Assembly: GCA_015232455.1 (NCBI GenBank)
Contig: JADFZQ010000005.1
Span: 62,001-126,000 of the forward strand
Length of the DNA stretch: 64,000 bases
Source of the DNA: Desulfamplus sp.
GTDB taxonomy: Bacteria; Desulfobacterota; Desulfobacteria; Desulfobacterales; Desulfobacteraceae
Reading direction: 5' to 3'
Shown: piece after piece, positions 43,750-52,323 of the stretch
Layout: each line of letters opens with the position of its first letter
Numbering within the stretch: position 1 is the stretch's first letter
Notes under the pieces: generated by a model
What the model was told of the DNA's origin: nothing
Database searches by the model: none
The model's input: only the letters and a program-made list of their open reading frames with translations
Program-made: the position numbers and the translations under genes

Positions 43750-44688
43750 TTATTTTGCTCCAGCAGCTTTTGCAAATCTTGTATCAACAAATTTTTCAAG
43801 ATCAATAAGAGTTGTCATAATTTTCATCTTATCCATCATGTATCTTTGAATTATGTCAAGGTCTTCAAGGACAGGAAAAAGCTCACTTGTAGTAATACGG
43901 TCGGGTGGGTATGTCAAAACTCGTTTAATAACTTCTACATTCTGAGATAAAAATTTTCCTCCAATTACAGCAGCAGGATCAGGCTGGGCATCAATAGCTT
44001 TACCAGACCTGACAAAGCTGTTAGTCAGCTCTTGAACAGCCTCAGGATACTTTGCAATAATTTCATCTCTCATTACAAAGACACAGCAAGGGTGTCCTGA
44101 CCACAAATCTTTGGAAAGATAAAATTCTTCTCCAAGACCAGAAGCAATAACTTGAGAGCCAATAGGTTCTGCTACAATAAACCCGCCTATTTCACCCTCT
44201 TCATCATATTGAAGTGCTTCTGGCATCTGAAAGGGGGCGACAACTTCAAGAGTTACATCAATATTTTTTTCAACAGCTCTTCCTGGTTTAAGACCTTTTT
44301 CTGAAAGGAGTCTGTGGAACAACATATTATGAATTGAGAGCTGATATGGAATAAGAACGGTTTTTCCTGCAAAATCTTCAATTTTTTCAATATTTGCACG
44401 TTTATTCTTTACAAGAATACTACCATTTCTGTGGGTAAGCAGAAGTAGTTTTATTCCAACTCCAGATTTGAATAGATCCATTGCAGTAGGGGCAAGTATA
44501 AAGGCACCGTCAAGAGATTTAAAGGTTAAAGCATCGGCAACTTCATTCCAGCCATTTTTCAGAACAGTCTGAAGAGTACAATGTTCAAATGTTTCAGCCC
44601 CTTTTTTAAGTTTTAAATCAGTAACACCTAAAATCAGATGATCGGTAATTGATAGGTGACCAATTTTTAGTGTTGGTTTTTCTGCCAT
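43750..44688 (-). CDS. NMT1/NitT-TauT-like substrate-binding protein without signal peptide
   Basis: A 312-residue periplasmic-binding-protein fold (NMT1/SsuA type). KIGHLSITDHLILGV, ALTFKSLDGAFILAPTAMDL, IEKIEDFAGKTVLIPYQ and GGFIVAEPIGSQVIASG are typical, with SGHPCCVFVMRDEIIAKYP. No signal peptide or lipobox is visible, and no permease or ATPase gene adjoins. It may work in the cytoplasm, or as a sensor-type binding protein, or have lost export. AAGGAG precedes the ATG. The ligand is unknown. Confidence 0.75.
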   Translation of the reverse strand: MAEKPTLKIGHLSITDHLILGVTDLKLKKGAETFEHCTLQTVLKNGWNEVADALTFKSLDGAFILAPTAMDLFKSGVGIKLLLLTHRNGSILVKNKRANIEKIEDFAGKTVLIPYQLSIHNMLFHRLLSEKGLKPGRAVEKNIDVTLEVVAPFQMPEALQYDEEGEIGGFIVAEPIGSQVIASGLGEEFYLSKDLWSGHPCCVFVMRDEIIAKYPEAVQELTNSFVRSGKAIDAQPDPAAVIGGKFLSQNVEVIKRVLTYPPDRITTSELFPVLEDLDIIQRYMMDKMKIMTTLIDLEKFVDTRFAKAAGAK

Positions 44689-44751
44689 TAAATTCTCCTT
44701 ATTTTATGCCTATATTTAATTTGCTAATGCCATACAGTTGTTTATAAAGCA

Positions 44752-45543
44752 TTATGCTGTATCATAGATATATTTTGCAAAGAGTAAATCTTCTTGTGTA
44801 GTGATCTTTATGTTTGTTTTTGCTCCTTGTGTCATAAAAACCCTTTTTCCCAATCTCTCAACTAATGAGGCATCATCAGTTGCAAAAAAATTTGCTAATA
44901 TTGCATCTTCATGTGCCTTAGTTATTAAATCAAGTTTAAACGCTTGAGGTGTCTGAACTTGATATAAATTTGTTCTATCCACAATTTTATCAACAAACCC
45001 ATTACTATCCATTAGTTTTAATGTATCAACAACAGAAACAACTGGTATGCAAGCACTATATTTTAAAGCACCTTCTATAGTTCTATTGATAATCTCACTA
45101 TCAACAAATGGACGTACACCATCATGTATAAGAACTATTTTACTATCTTTATTTATATCGTTTTTATCTTTGTTTATATAGTCTCTATCTTCTCTATTTA
45201 TGTTTATATCTATAAGCTGTGGATTATCATATTCATTTACCTTTTTCAATCCGTTCATAACAGATTGTTGCCGATCTGCTCCACCTGATACTAAACAGAC
45301 TTTTTTGCTTAAATCATAAGGCAAAATGATATTTTCAAGACAGTAGGCTGTATCCTCTTCGGGAATTACAACAAATATATTTTTGATTAAGTTGTGATTA
45401 CTGAACACAGCAATAGTTCGAGCAAGCAGAGGAATCCCATCTACCTTAATATATTGCTTACGGATTGTAGATTCCATTCTAAGCCCCTTACCGCCAGCAA
45501 CAATCAAAGCATATATTGTGTAATTTTCTATTGATTCGAGCAT
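44752..45543 (-). CDS. ispD: 2-C-methyl-D-erythritol 4-phosphate cytidylyltransferase
   Basis: Third step of the MEP isoprenoid pathway: CTP plus MEP to CDP-ME. The CTP-binding AGGKGLRMESTIRKQYI, VSGGADRQQSVMNGL, LIHDGVRPFV, PVVDTLK-like SVVDTLKLMD and RTNLYQVQTPQAF are present, then TDDASLVERLG. At 263 residues it exceeds E. coli IspD (236); the excess is an Asn/Asp/Lys-rich insertion (INREDRDYINKDKNDINKDSK region) just before the HDGVRP strand. ispF is not adjacent. Confidence 0.9.
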   Translation of the reverse strand: MLESIENYTIYALIVAGGKGLRMESTIRKQYIKVDGIPLLARTIAVFSNHNLIKNIFVVIPEEDTAYCLENIILPYDLSKKVCLVSGGADRQQSVMNGLKKVNEYDNPQLIDININREDRDYINKDKNDINKDSKIVLIHDGVRPFVDSEIINRTIEGALKYSACIPVVSVVDTLKLMDSNGFVDKIVDRTNLYQVQTPQAFKLDLITKAHEDAILANFFATDDASLVERLGKRVFMTQGAKTNIKITTQEDLLFAKYIYDTA

Positions 45544-45636
45544 TTTTTCAAGGATTTAAAAAAAGAATTTAGAAATTTTTAAACGCAACTTAAAAAGAAA
45601 AAGGGCAAACACAAAAGGTTTTACCCCTAATTTTCC

Positions 45637-46947
45637 TTATCTTAAATAGGATAACTGTTTTGGAAGAGGCACACCCTTACCCATTGAATCTTCGGCATAA
45701 TTTACACTTGCAAGAATTTTTAAATCTTCAAGCGCCCTTGTATCACCCTCAAACACTACCTGCTCAATCTCGTCTTTCTTTATTTTGCCACCAGCCCACT
45801 GCAGATCAAGCACACTTGAAGCGTCAAATCTATCATTGCCAAGAACCATCTCCACAACGCCTCCATAGTGCTGGACAATCTTAGCAACCAGAAGGCTTGG
45901 TCTTGTATGAAATCCTCTCTCTTTTGGAATTCCAACAGTTATTGAAGAACGTTCAATATTTTCATTTAATATCTCTAATGCAAGACGCTGACCAGATGAT
46001 AAAAATTGCCACGCATAAAATAGACAATAGTTTACACATCTATCAAGAAGAACGTCAGGATCAATCATCTCTGTAAGCTCTTCACTCACCTTTTTATAGA
46101 CATCTTTGTAGTCAACATCAAAAAGATGACGTTCATAAAAGTGAAGTAATCTTCCCATTACCTGTAAAATATGAAAAGCAACTGAAAAATGACTTCTCAG
46201 TTGCTTTAATTTTCTGTTTCCATGGAAAAAACCACCATGTATTACGTAAGAATCAAATGAAGATTGAAGATTGTGCAAAAGCATCTCAAAACGTCTGATT
46301 CCAACTTCATTAACCTTAGATGGGACAATTTGACGTATCTGTTCACTTGTATAACGTTCATAAAAAGATAATGGTTCAAATGCCTTAATCAGATCAAGAA
46401 ATTCAGTTGCAATAATGGTTAGATTTTTTCTCTGCTCTTTTCTGTTATCAAGATCGTCAATATTATGTTCAAGATGCTCTGATGTTGCAATATCTGGAAA
46501 AAAATCAGGAGAATATCCATTTATAGGAATCTCTATCCCAAGACGTTTTGCCTCATCAATTATAATTGGAGCTGCAAGTTCTAATGAGCCTTGAATCATC
46601 ATCAAAGTATCGCGTGATTCATCTGCAAAAACTTCATTTTTTCTCTCAAACTGATAAAGCTCAATCCGGTTAAAAATATGTTTTTGAGAGTATCCAGCTA
46701 AAGATAGATACCTTACAGCAGCACTCAATTCCCTATAGAAGATCCACGTCCTATTATTTTTTGCCCCGTGAAAATCAAGAAAATCCTCTAATAGATGAGA
46801 TGCACTGATTAATTTGGAATAGACCTTTTTATTTAAAAGATGATAAGGTTCATCTTTAACATCTAAAATATACAAAATACATTTTAGATATTCAAATGAG
46901 AAATGGTTAACTTTTTCCCTAAACGACATTTCAGATGAAATATTCAT
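45637..46947 (-). CDS. Protein with C-terminal HPr-like domain
   Basis: A 436-residue protein. The last about 90 residues (from 335) are an HPr phosphocarrier domain with GFHTRPSLLVAKIV (His347 at the HPr His15 position), but the Ser46 region is altered (DASSVLDLQWAGGK). The first about 330 residues are helical, charged, and unknown to me, with an NRTWIFYRELSAAVRYLSLA-like helix. No sugar PTS enzymes are nearby. A regulatory role of HPr-like phosphorylation is inferred. Neighbours are ispD (94 nt) and the SufB-like gene, with no strong operon signal. Confidence 0.7.
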   Translation of the reverse strand: MNISSEMSFREKVNHFSFEYLKCILYILDVKDEPYHLLNKKVYSKLISASHLLEDFLDFHGAKNNRTWIFYRELSAAVRYLSLAGYSQKHIFNRIELYQFERKNEVFADESRDTLMMIQGSLELAAPIIIDEAKRLGIEIPINGYSPDFFPDIATSEHLEHNIDDLDNRKEQRKNLTIIATEFLDLIKAFEPLSFYERYTSEQIRQIVPSKVNEVGIRRFEMLLHNLQSSFDSYVIHGGFFHGNRKLKQLRSHFSVAFHILQVMGRLLHFYERHLFDVDYKDVYKKVSEELTEMIDPDVLLDRCVNYCLFYAWQFLSSGQRLALEILNENIERSSITVGIPKERGFHTRPSLLVAKIVQHYGGVVEMVLGNDRFDASSVLDLQWAGGKIKKDEIEQVVFEGDTRALEDLKILASVNYAEDSMGKGVPLPKQLSYLR

Positions 46948-47098
46948 ATTTTACTGTTCATCATGTCTCTTGTTGTTATAAAAATTGTAGAATATTCCTG
47001 TAAGTTCAATACGTTAGTTTTCACTATATATAGTTCGCACGATTATAAATTGAGTTTTTATTCAATCTTTCAGGCGATGGTTAAAACTATCGGAAAGT

Positions 47099-48262
47099 TT
47101 ACATCATATCCTTTTCTGTCTCTTTAACTGCTTCGTCAATTCTCTCTGCAAGTTCTTTTGGGAGTCCGTCAATCTCAACATTCAAGAAGCCTCTTACAAT
47201 TGTAGAGACAGCCTCTTCTTCATTTAGACCTCTTGCCATGAGATACTCAATTTCTCGTTTATCAATTTTTCCAACAGCAGCTTCGTGGGACATCTCAACA
47301 CCTGAAGTATATCCAGATAGCTCTGGAATTGCATGAAGTAGCCCATCTTTTAAAATAAGCCCTTTACACTCAAGATGACCTTTTACTCCAGACTCCTTGC
47401 CAATAAGATGACCACGAGAAATAATAGTTCCACCAGCAACAATAGCTCTTGAAATTATCTCAGCCCTTGCACCAGAACCATTCAAATTAACTATAGAACC
47501 CATATCCATGTAAGTCCCTTTGCTTGCAACCATAATGCTGTTGATTCGAGCAGTTGCATTTTTCTCAAGGGTGATAACAGGATTTGAAACTATAGAGCCT
47601 ACTGGTTTAAGCGATATATAATTTGAGATAAATACTCCGCCCTCATCAATATGAACAGCAGTTTTGGGTCTTACATAGACATCTTCACCCCAATCGTGAA
47701 TCATGGTGTATTTAAGGGTTGCACCCTTTTTCACATAAAACTCAGAAACTCCTATATGCAAACCAGACTTTAGGTGATCAGATGTTGAACAACCCGCAAT
47801 TATGTGGATTTCTGAATCTTCTTCAGCAATAACTATATTATGGACCTTTTGAGAAAATTTCTCTTTTGCAATGTGGAGACATGTTTGAAGAGGTTTTAAT
47901 GCTTTAACCCCTTTTTTGATACCAATAAAGTATCCACCTTGATCTGGTTTAATGCTTAATGCTTTTGTTATCTCATCTTTTTCATGTGGAATAAGTTTCC
48001 AAAGATAATCGTTAAGCCACTCATACTGTTCAAGAGCTTGGGAAATACCTTTTATCTCAACCCCTTCAATGCTTTTGCTGCAATGGATAATAGAGCTGTC
48101 TTTCTGTATAAAAGTAGCAGCTCTTAATGAGTTGTCCGTATCAATTCCAACTCTAACAAACTCCTTTGCGTCATTTTGCTGGATAGCCTCAAGGCTTTCC
48201 ACATATCCATGATCTTCTGACAAATTAATATATTTTGAAAAATTCACATCATTTTTTGACAT
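47099..48262 (-). CDS. SufB/SufD-family Fe-S cluster assembly protein
   Basis: Scaffold subunit of 387 residues with a SufBD right-handed beta-helix core (about 120-350): SEIHIIAGCSTSDHLKSGLH, AVHIDEGGVFISNYISLKP and a C-terminal HEAAVGKIDKREIEYLMARGLNEEEA. This end is typical of the SufB/D fold (shown in part). It is shorter than E. coli SufB and stands with only one partner, the SufC-like ATPase, which matches the two-gene minimal SufCB (SMS) arrangement described in anaerobes and archaea. No SufA, SufS or SufE is present. Confidence 0.85.
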   Translation of the reverse strand: MSKNDVNFSKYINLSEDHGYVESLEAIQQNDAKEFVRVGIDTDNSLRAATFIQKDSSIIHCSKSIEGVEIKGISQALEQYEWLNDYLWKLIPHEKDEITKALSIKPDQGGYFIGIKKGVKALKPLQTCLHIAKEKFSQKVHNIVIAEEDSEIHIIAGCSTSDHLKSGLHIGVSEFYVKKGATLKYTMIHDWGEDVYVRPKTAVHIDEGGVFISNYISLKPVGSIVSNPVITLEKNATARINSIMVASKGTYMDMGSIVNLNGSGARAEIISRAIVAGGTIISRGHLIGKESGVKGHLECKGLILKDGLLHAIPELSGYTSGVEMSHEAAVGKIDKREIEYLMARGLNEEEAVSTIVRGFLNVEIDGLPKELAERIDEAVKETEKDMM

Positions 48263-48336
48263 GTTATTTAAATCTCCACTTTTATAACAACCTATTCTAC
48301 TCTAACTTGCAAACCTATTTATTATAAATCTACTCG

Positions 48337-49092
48337 TTATAATGCACACTCTACACAATCTTCATAACCATACTCTCTTATCCATTTTAATATTTCGCGT
48401 GCATTTTGAGAACAGCGTAATTGCCCTTTATAAAGTACCTGTCCTTTATCAGCAGTAATGTAATCCAAAATATGACCGGTATGAGTTATAACTAATGCGG
48501 ATTTTGGAGTTGATGATGTTATAGGGTTGTGGCATAGAGAAGGTCTTCTTAAACCTCTGTTTAGCAAAGTATTGATACTCTCTCCAAGAAGGGAGATCGA
48601 CTCAAGATCAACACCTGACTCTGGCTCATCTAAAAGAAGAAGGTCTGGTTGTTGAGCAGAAAGCTGTAGCAGTTCTGATCTCTTGATCTCTCCACCTGAT
48701 AGATTATGGTTGACATCTCTTTCAATAAAATCATCAAATCTAAGTTTTTTTGACAAAGCATCTACATCTATATTTTTCTTTCCTGCACATATTTCAACCA
48801 TTCTACGGGTTGAAAGTCCATTAATTGTTGGGGGACGCTGAAAAAGCACTCCGATTCCTAATTTTGCCCTCTCATGGATTGGCATATAGGTTACATCTTC
48901 TCCTTTAAATGTTATCTTGCCCCTTGTAACCTTATATCCTGAGAAGCCCATAATGGTCATCATAAGAGATGTCTTCCCTGAACCATTTGGTCCAAACAAA
49001 ATATGAGTCTCTCCAGAGGGAACATGGAGATTGACGTTTTTTAAAATCTCTTTATCTCCCACTTCAACTTTAAGTTCTTCTATTATAAGCAT
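48337..49092 (-). CDS. sufC: SufC-like Fe-S assembly ATPase
   Basis: ABC-type ATPase of 251 residues without membrane segments. Walker A GPNGSGKTS, a Q-loop FQRPPTINGLS, signature NLSGGEIKRSELLQL, Walker B LLLLDEPESGVDLES and the His in VITHTGHIL are complete. It resembles SufC in the ILKNVNLHVPSGETHILFGP beginning and in GYEDC-type C-terminus. A short extra loop (SLCHNPITSSTPKS) precedes the His motif. It lies 74 nt before the SufB-like gene on the same strand, as a two-gene Fe-S assembly unit. Confidence 0.85.
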   Translation of the reverse strand: MLIIEELKVEVGDKEILKNVNLHVPSGETHILFGPNGSGKTSLMMTIMGFSGYKVTRGKITFKGEDVTYMPIHERAKLGIGVLFQRPPTINGLSTRRMVEICAGKKNIDVDALSKKLRFDDFIERDVNHNLSGGEIKRSELLQLSAQQPDLLLLDEPESGVDLESISLLGESINTLLNRGLRRPSLCHNPITSSTPKSALVITHTGHILDYITADKGQVLYKGQLRCSQNAREILKWIREYGYEDCVECAL

Positions 49093-49148
49093 TTTATTTT
49101 AACTCCTTATTCTTAACTAAAGAATTACAGAAATAATATTTATTTTAG

Positions 49149-49602
<454 letters not shown>

Positions 49603-49652
49603 TGTAGTAATTAAAAAATCAACTAATTTGAGTTTCTATAAAATATAAAACT

Positions 49653-49877
49653 TTAATCAGTCTCAAAAATCGAACGAGACAATCCAGATTGTTTAATGAT
49701 TCCTGCTAATGTGCCAATTTTCAATTCATCATGATCTGGAATAGGAATAGTTATTGTAGTATCTAACTCCTTTTTCTGTAAAAATATGTGACTCCCTTTT
49801 TGTCTCACTTTTATAAATCCATATTGAAATAAAATTTTACAGACATCTTTTCCTGATAAAATTTTTAGTTTAGGCAT
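49653..49877 (-). CDS. hicA: HicA-like mRNA interferase toxin
   Basis: A 74-residue toxin of the HicA family (dsRBD-like fold). ILSGKDVCKILFQYGFIKVRQKGSHIFLQ has the catalytic His in GSHIF, then TITIPIPDHDELKIGTLAGIIKQSGLS. It should cleave mRNA when free of HicB. It overlaps the hicB end by 8 nt, with the antitoxin gene upstream. rnpB lies 50 nt downstream. Confidence 0.85.
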   Translation of the reverse strand: MPKLKILSGKDVCKILFQYGFIKVRQKGSHIFLQKKELDTTITIPIPDHDELKIGTLAGIIKQSGLSRSIFETD

Positions 49878-50145
49878 TCATAGACCTATTGGCTTGAAGT
49901 TGCGGCATCAAAGGCATAATAGGCATAACATAAATTTCTCTTTTTAGTCTCTGATTAATTTCAGAGATAGAAGCAACCTCAAAAAATCCTTCAACAGCCT
50001 CAACAAGATTTAATCTTGCTTCCTCTACAGTTTTACCTTGACTTACGATTCCTAATTCTTGGCATGTAGATATATACCAATCACTTTCTCGTTCAATAAC
50101 TGCTGTAAGCTGAATCATTTTATTAATTGAAATTTGTTTTTTCAT
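49870..50145 (-). CDS. hicB: HicB-like antitoxin
   Basis: A 91-residue antitoxin of the HicB/UPF0150 family: TAVIERESDWYISTCQELGIVSQG and TVEEARLNLVEAVEGFFEV. I chose the ATG at 50145 (protein MKKQISINK) because GGCAGGTT lies just upstream; the frame remains open back to 50241 but that part overlaps the zinc-ribbon gene and has no such site. The C-terminal about 20 residues replace the usual DNA-binding domain. The order is antitoxin first, then toxin. Confidence 0.85.
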   Translation of the reverse strand: MKKQISINKMIQLTAVIERESDWYISTCQELGIVSQGKTVEEARLNLVEAVEGFFEVASISEINQRLKREIYVMPIMPLMPQLQANRSMNA

Positions 50146-50161
50146 AACAACCTGCCTATCA

Positions 50162-50884
50162 TTAAGATAGAGATTCGATATGGTATAAAATCTTATTGCA
50201 ATGAGGACATTGAATAAGCGATGTGCATCTGCGTATCTCAATATAAAGCTGAGGTGGAATATTCATAAAGCAGCCTCTACACAATTCGTCTCTCACTTCA
50301 ACTACTGCAATGCCCCCGCTCATTTGGGAAATCTCGTTGAATCTATTTAAAAGATAAGGATTTAAGTTTTGTGCAATCTTTTCACGCTGCTCTTGATGCT
50401 CTTTAAGACGTTCACGGTCAGAAATAGTTTTACTGTCAATATCTTCCTGTTGAGAGCGTATCTTTTGAGTCAACTGCACAAATAACTGCTCCTGCTCTTT
50501 TAACTCTTTCTCTTTAGACTCTTTCTCTTCAAGGTTTTTAAGATAGATATTCTCAAGAGTCTCTCGCCGTTTTTTATTGTTATCAATTTCTCGAAGAAGT
50601 AAAGCATAATCTTTGCTATTTGCTTTTTTAAGGTTGGCACTACTCTTTTCAATACGGTCGTCATTTAGCTTAACTTCTAAATCAGCATCAGAACAAGTTT
50701 TGCTTATGATATCAAAATCATTTTGAAGTTTGTCGAGAGCTTTTTTGAAATCAGTCAATTGTGATTCTAATAGAGATTTTTTCTCCTCTACACCTTTAAG
50801 GTAGGATTCAATCTCTACTGTCTCTATTTCAGCCTTTTGCAGTTGCACCAAAATATTGACATCTGCCTTTGTTATATCAGCCAT
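50162..50884 (-). CDS. CT398-like coiled-coil protein with C4 zinc ribbon
   Basis: A 240-residue cytoplasmic protein. Residues about 10-170 form a long charged coiled coil. The C-terminal zinc ribbon has LCRGCFMNIPPQLYIEIRR and IQCPHCNKILY, four cysteines. This architecture is a family conserved beside nif3-like genes in many bacteria, as here (the Nif3-like gene ends 19 nt upstream). Role unknown; links to transcription or secretion factors are reported for CT398 in Chlamydia. Confidence 0.8.
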   Translation of the reverse strand: MADITKADVNILVQLQKAEIETVEIESYLKGVEEKKSLLESQLTDFKKALDKLQNDFDIISKTCSDADLEVKLNDDRIEKSSANLKKANSKDYALLLREIDNNKKRRETLENIYLKNLEEKESKEKELKEQEQLFVQLTQKIRSQQEDIDSKTISDRERLKEHQEQREKIAQNLNPYLLNRFNEISQMSGGIAVVEVRDELCRGCFMNIPPQLYIEIRRCTSLIQCPHCNKILYHIESLS

Positions 50885-50903
50885 TTAATTAAAATTTCCT
50901 CTA

Positions 50904-51797
50904 TCAAAATATATCCATTAGTGTTACAAACGGGTCTGAATCTAAGTAAAAACCTTCAACGTCTATATTCATACCTTTTTCATTAATTTTATTTTTCAAT
51001 TTGTTGCAAAGAATATCTACAGCAATCTGTTCAGATGCAAAATGTCCTATATCAATAAGCCCAAGCCCAGCCTCTTCAATCTCTCTTGCCTCATGGTATT
51101 TAATATCTCCTGTAACATAAACATCAGCACCAGATTTAAAAAAATCTTTAATAAGAGAGCCACCACTCCCACTACACAATGCAACACGCTTAACCAACAT
51201 ATCAGGATTACCAGTTATTCTTAGAGCTTTTATCTTCAATATTTTTTGAATATAAATTGCAAACTCTTTTAAAGAATAGTCTATTGAAAGCTCTCCTACA
51301 CGCCCAAGCCCATTGCAAGGTCTGTTGATTTGGGAACAATTTGCATCTCCAAACTTATTGTCATCTTCAGAAAACTCTTTTTCTTTAGCATAGCCATCAA
51401 ATTGTAGTTTTGGAGGCAATACAAGAACTTTTATATTTTTTAGACCGATCAAATTTGCTAAATGATCATTTAAGCCGCCTTTTACTTTATCCAAATTTGT
51501 ATGGGCAGAGATAATTGATATTTTATTTTGAGCAGCAATCGCAATTGCTGAACCCGGCATGGTTTCAAAATCAATATTTTTTGGGGAGCGGAGCATAAGA
51601 GGGTGGTGGCTAACAACAAGATCAGAATGCAAAAGACGTGCATGTTCCATAACTTTCATTGATATATCTAATGCAACAACAATTTTTTTAACTGACCAAG
51701 ATAGATTTCCAGCTTGGAGACCACAATTATCCCAATCTTCAGATAACGTAAATGGTGCTATCTCATTTATCATAGAAAGTATCTCTTTTACATTCAT
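50904..51797 (-). CDS. Nif3-like dinuclear metal centre protein
   Basis: A 297-residue protein of the NIF3/YbgI (GTP cyclohydrolase 1 type 2) family. Metal ligands are visible in VVSHHPLM, ISAHTNLDKVKGGLND and IDIGHFASEQ. It is shorter than the forms with a PII-like insert; residues about 115-160 (KEFSEDDNKFGDANCSQINR) are an Asp/Asn-rich loop. AAGGAGGGG precedes the ATG. It forms a pair with the zinc-ribbon gene. The biochemical role of the family is unsettled. Confidence 0.85.
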   Translation of the reverse strand: MNVKEILSMINEIAPFTLSEDWDNCGLQAGNLSWSVKKIVVALDISMKVMEHARLLHSDLVVSHHPLMLRSPKNIDFETMPGSAIAIAAQNKISIISAHTNLDKVKGGLNDHLANLIGLKNIKVLVLPPKLQFDGYAKEKEFSEDDNKFGDANCSQINRPCNGLGRVGELSIDYSLKEFAIYIQKILKIKALRITGNPDMLVKRVALCSGSGGSLIKDFFKSGADVYVTGDIKYHEAREIEEAGLGLIDIGHFASEQIAVDILCNKLKNKINEKGMNIDVEGFYLDSDPFVTLMDIF

Positions 51798-51837
51798 GCA
51801 AAATCCCCTCCTTCTAAATTTTGTTTATAGAAAATAA

Positions 51838-51868
51838 AAAAAGCGTGGTATTTATTACCACGCTTTTT
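51838..51868 (-). terminator. Rho-independent terminator downstream of the tRNA
   Basis: Perfect 13-bp arms AAAAAGCGTGGTA and complement around 5 nt; on the minus strand the hairpin ends in a T-rich run (TTTTTTTATTTT). It lies 180 nt after the tRNA and just before the Nif3-like gene. Confidence 0.8.
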
Positions 51869-52047
51869 ATTAGTTCACTATACAATTTTAATTTTATATT
51901 TTTCTATCCTACATTTGAAACGTTTCACTGATTCCTGACTTATCACTCATAATCTATTATAATCACATTATGATTACAAATTCATCACAATATTACAATT
52001 TCATATTCATTTGTTTTAAATAAACAGATAACATAGGGTATATGTGA

Positions 52048-52124
52048 TGGTGGGCCCACCTGGATTCGAACCAGGGACCGACCGGTTATGAGCCGGTGGC
52101 TCTACCAAACTGAGCTATAGGCCC
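52048..52124 (-). tRNA. tRNA with CAU anticodon, probably tRNA-Ile2
   Basis: On the minus strand a 77-nt cloverleaf including encoded CCA: acceptor GGGCCTA pairing with TGGGCCC, anticodon stem ACCGG/CCGGT with loop CTCATAA (anticodon CAU), and T arm CCTGGTTCGAATCCAGG. C4-G69 and C5-G68 pairs and C29-G41 fit the TilS identity elements of tRNA-Ile2 (lysidine) better than elongator Met, but Met cannot be excluded without a full alignment. Confidence 0.85.
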
Positions 52125-52323
52125 CACTTGTCACCCAACAAAAGAACGTGGCAAGTATATATTTTCTGATTACAATGTCAAGCTGAAAATTCTACCAACT
52201 CTTATTTTGACTTGCAAAGATAGTTTGGCAACTATTTTTTTACAAAATATCAAACTAAAACTAATAGAGCGTTCCCCGTAGCAAGCGGCGGAGCATGAAA
52301 CCCTATCTACGCAATAAAGAGAC

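Noticed and set aside
47190-47220. GTAGAGAC word inside the SufB-like gene
   Set aside because: There is no complementary arm nearby; it is ordinary coding sequence, not a third-family repeat.
50146-50241. N-terminal extension of the first HicB
   Set aside because: It overlaps the zinc-ribbon gene and lacks a ribosome-binding site; GGCAGGTT before 50145 gives a HicB of normal form.
52266-52310. GC-rich CCCCGTAGCAAGCGGCGGAG stretch after rpoD as terminator or repeat
   Set aside because: The arms pair too poorly for a firm hairpin and no second copy was found in the window.
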